DNA of 64,000 nucleotides from contig NZ_RIAV01000005.1 in the NCBI RefSeq assembly GCF_003852715.1, positions 1 to 64,000 on the forward strand, in the 5' to 3' direction. The translations under genes and the position numbers were made by a program. The notes beneath the pieces are model-generated. The model was given only the letters and a program-made list of their open reading frames with translations. It was not told where the DNA came from and searched no databases. The stretch comes from Ectobacillus antri (GTDB lineage: Bacteria > Bacillota > Bacilli > Bacillales > Bacillaceae_G). Shown piece after piece: positions 63,951-64,000 of the stretch (the first letter of the stretch is position 1; each line of letters opens with the position of its first letter).

Positions 63951-64000
63951 TTATTTATGTTTAGATTGCTTGATCAACTGGTCACGTTCTGCGTTTGCTT
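63951..64000 (-). CDS. 3' end of a gene entering from the right edge
   Basis: The minus strand reads ANAERDQLIKQSKHK and a TAA stop at 63951, six bases before a good terminator. Only 15 residues are visible. In B. subtilis ywlG precedes glyA, but these residues are not enough to identify it. Confidence 0.5.
   Translation of the reverse strand, partial: ANAERDQLIKQSKHK

Noticed and set aside
63707-63964. Open frames on both strands across repeat array 3
   Set aside because: They arise from the near-triplet period of the array and have no start signals.

Overview
The window comes from the chromosome of an endospore-forming Gram-positive bacterium of the Bacillaceae. It carries spoIIID, spoIIQ, spoIID and a gerA/gerC/gerB-type germinant receptor operon. 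Its gene order glyA-upp-atp operon...ywzB-ywmB-murA-spoIID...spoIIQ-spoIIID-mbl follows the Bacillus pattern. An 11-gene nuo operon without nuoE, nuoF or nuoG and a repeat-extended NuoC recall the lineage around the B. cereus group, but the species cannot be named. Most genes lie on the minus strand.

Layout. At 1-1.3 kb there is an IS200/IS605-type element (tnpB running off the left edge, broken tnpA, left end) against a gutted subtilisin gene. At 1.3-14.8 kb, all on the minus strand, is an apparently complete Kdo-dependent capsule or wall-polymer locus. It holds four CMP-Kdo synthesis genes (kdsD, kdsA, kdsC, kdsB), the beta-Kdo transferases KpsS and KpsC, an extra single-module KpsC-like protein, one large two-domain glycosyltransferase, a HIT protein and a TagGH-like ABC exporter. 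At 14.9-20.6 kb are a YdcF-like protein, an LCP ligase, mbl, spoIIID, two lesser-known genes and spoIIQ. At 20.8-26.0 kb a plus-strand germination operon encodes A, C, D and two B subunits. At 26.4-32.6 kb are a NERD-domain gene, a HAD gene, a membrane protein, spoIID, murA, ywmB and ywzB. The nuo operon spans 32.7-42.9 kb. A PAS-GGDEF-EAL regulator, rocE, rocD, rocR with a sigma-54 promoter, a phzF remnant and a DUF975 protein follow to 51.3 kb. The atp operon (51.7-59.0 kb), a Vpr-like protease, upp and glyA complete the window.

The most unusual content is the capsule locus. Kdo and KpsC/KpsS are hallmarks of Gram-negative ABC-dependent capsules, where poly-Kdo links the chain to a lipid. 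Here they sit beside a teichoic-acid-type exporter and an LCP ligase in a monoderm. By my reading the two KpsC modules are in the opposite order to E. coli KpsC. A plausible model is a polymer built on a Kdo-containing lipid linker, exported by the TagGH-like pair and perhaps anchored to peptidoglycan by the LCP protein; the model is inference.

Three arrays of a 20-21 bp repeat with core TTCTATCGGCC (7, 21 and 8 copies) share one orientation; one supplies the C-terminal tail of the NERD protein. A second dispersed element with 120-bp spacing occurs upstream of spoIID and inside the atp operon. A structured region between atpE and atpF looks like an attenuator. Several genes are decayed: tnpA, an S8 protease, an AAA ATPase and phzF.
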